Shown here: piece after piece, positions 63,415-64,000 of the stretch
Layout: each line of letters opens with the position of its first letter
How positions within the stretch are numbered: the first letter of the stretch is position 1
NCBI RefSeq assembly: GCF_000242915.1
Contig: NZ_AFRZ01000001.1
Coordinates: 1,488,001-1,552,000, forward strand
DNA: 64,000 nucleotides
Source: Sulfurimonas gotlandica GD1
Lineage (GTDB): Bacteria > Campylobacterota > Campylobacteria > Campylobacterales > Sulfurimonadaceae
Direction: 5' to 3'
Translations under genes and position numbers: made by a program
Notes under the pieces: generated by a model
Databases searched by the model: none
Seen by the model: only the letters and a program-made list of their open reading frames with translations
What the model was told of the DNA's origin: nothing

Positions 63415-64000
63415 GTTTTAAACTTATCTAACTGAGTTTTCAGTGTTTTACTTATGCTGTGAAGTTCGTCTGAGCTCGTAGAAATATTTATAGCATTTTC
63501 TCTGTTTTGCTCAACAATTGTATTTATTTTTTCAATATTATTAAGAACAATTTGAGCTTTTACTTGAACAGCTTGAGTGCTTGATAGAGATGAAGAAGCT
63601 AAGTCGGCAGTGCTTGTAATAATATCTTTAGTGTACTGTAGCTTATCCCTCATTATTTCTGAGTCACTACTTAAAGCTCTTGTCTTTTGGACATTTGAGT
63701 TCATCTGATTATTAGCGTCCATGATTGATTGTGTGATTACACTGATTGTAGAGTTGATTTCCCCAACAGCTTTTTGTGTACTTTCTGCAAGCTTTCTAAC
63801 TTCATCCGCTACAACAGCAAAGCCGCGGCCATGTTCACCTGCACGAGCGGCTTCAATAGCTGCATTAAGTGCTAAGAGATTTGTCTTATCCGCAATATCT
63901 TCTATGATTCCTAGAACATCTTTTACAGATTGTGCATCGTTGGTTAGTTGATTTAAGTGGCTAGCAATATCCTCTTCAACTTGTGCATTTTCCTGAATCT
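63411..64000 (-). CDS. Methyl-accepting chemotaxis protein, C-terminal part (5' end outside window)
   Basis: About 195 residues are visible on the minus strand, all signalling domain: the tip is '[20 protein letters not shown]', followed by '[20 protein letters not shown]' and a long helix to '[18 protein letters not shown]'. No CZB domain, so distinct from the island receptor. The sensor half lies beyond the window, so membrane topology is unknown. Confidence 0.93.
   Translation of the reverse strand, partial: IQENAQVEEDIASHLNQLTNDAQSVKDVLGIIEDIADKTNLLALNAAIEAARAGEHGRGFAVVADEVRKLAESTQKAVGEINSTISVITQSIMDANNQMNSNVQKTRALSSDSEIMRDKLQYTKDIITSTADLASSSLSSTQAVQVKAQIVLNNIEKINTIVEQNRENAINISTSSDELHSISKTLKTQLDKFKT

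Overview
The window looks like a chromosomal segment of a free-living Campylobacterota (Epsilonproteobacteria) bacterium, most like Sulfurimonas or a close relative. This is an inference from content: AT-rich DNA with many TTG/GTG starts, a ccoNOQP cbb3 oxidase operon followed by a DUF4006 gene and a FixH-like gene, a four-subunit pyruvate/2-oxoacid:ferredoxin oxidoreductase (the carbon-fixing type in this group), an AddAB-like nuclease pair, MotE/FliJ-type flagellar genes, LuxS and a TlpD-like soluble chemoreceptor. No species-specific marker was identified.

Layout. 1-9.3 kb: a truncated carrier/HEAT-repeat protein whose open frame runs off the left edge, RNase H, SlyD, a bacteriohemerythrin, an OmpR/histidine-kinase pair, a mono-haem cytochrome c followed by a haem-less relative, and a GNAT-nitrilase fusion. 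9.5-26.3 kb: an accessory region that I read as a decayed genomic island in the 3' end of tRNA-Ser(UGA). A 25-bp exact copy of the tRNA 3' end sits at 9544-9568, with weaker similarity outside it, and the intact tRNA is at 26293-26381. The island carries a Fic protein, an operon of two exported SEL1-repeat proteins plus an exported WD40-caspase, a second exported WD40-caspase, a zinc-binding soluble chemoreceptor, two GGDEF proteins (one fused to an NMT1/THI5-like sensor, one to EAL), a serine recombinase, broken genes and two families of short intergenic repeats. 26.3-26.7 kb: a Gly-Leu-Cys-Ser tRNA operon on the minus strand with a clear promoter. 26.8-40.6 kb: housekeeping genes (ilvD, thrS, infC, MFS transporter, rdgB, uppP, CheY-like regulator, class V aminotransferase, hisZ-like, purA, FliJ-like, MotE-like, DUF507, carA). 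40.8-45.7 kb: the cbb3 oxidase operon and its small accessory genes. 45.7-52.9 kb: AddB/AddA-like pair, rubredoxin, LysE exporter, a very basic small protein, rplM-rpsI. 53-64 kb: DUF945 protein, peptide-binding protein, ankyrin-caspase lipoprotein, HAD phosphatase, the Por operon, luxS with three small genes, and the end of a methyl-accepting chemotaxis protein.

The most unusual biology is the set of three caspase-family (peptidase C14) proteins, all with export signals: two WD40-fused paralogues in the island and an ankyrin-fused lipoprotein at 55.9 kb. Each keeps the His/Cys dyad. The SEL1-SEL1-WD40-caspase genes are packed almost end to end, so they look like one functional unit working outside the cytoplasm. 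Its role cannot be read from sequence; a surface stress-sensing, cell-death or anti-invader role is a hypothesis only.
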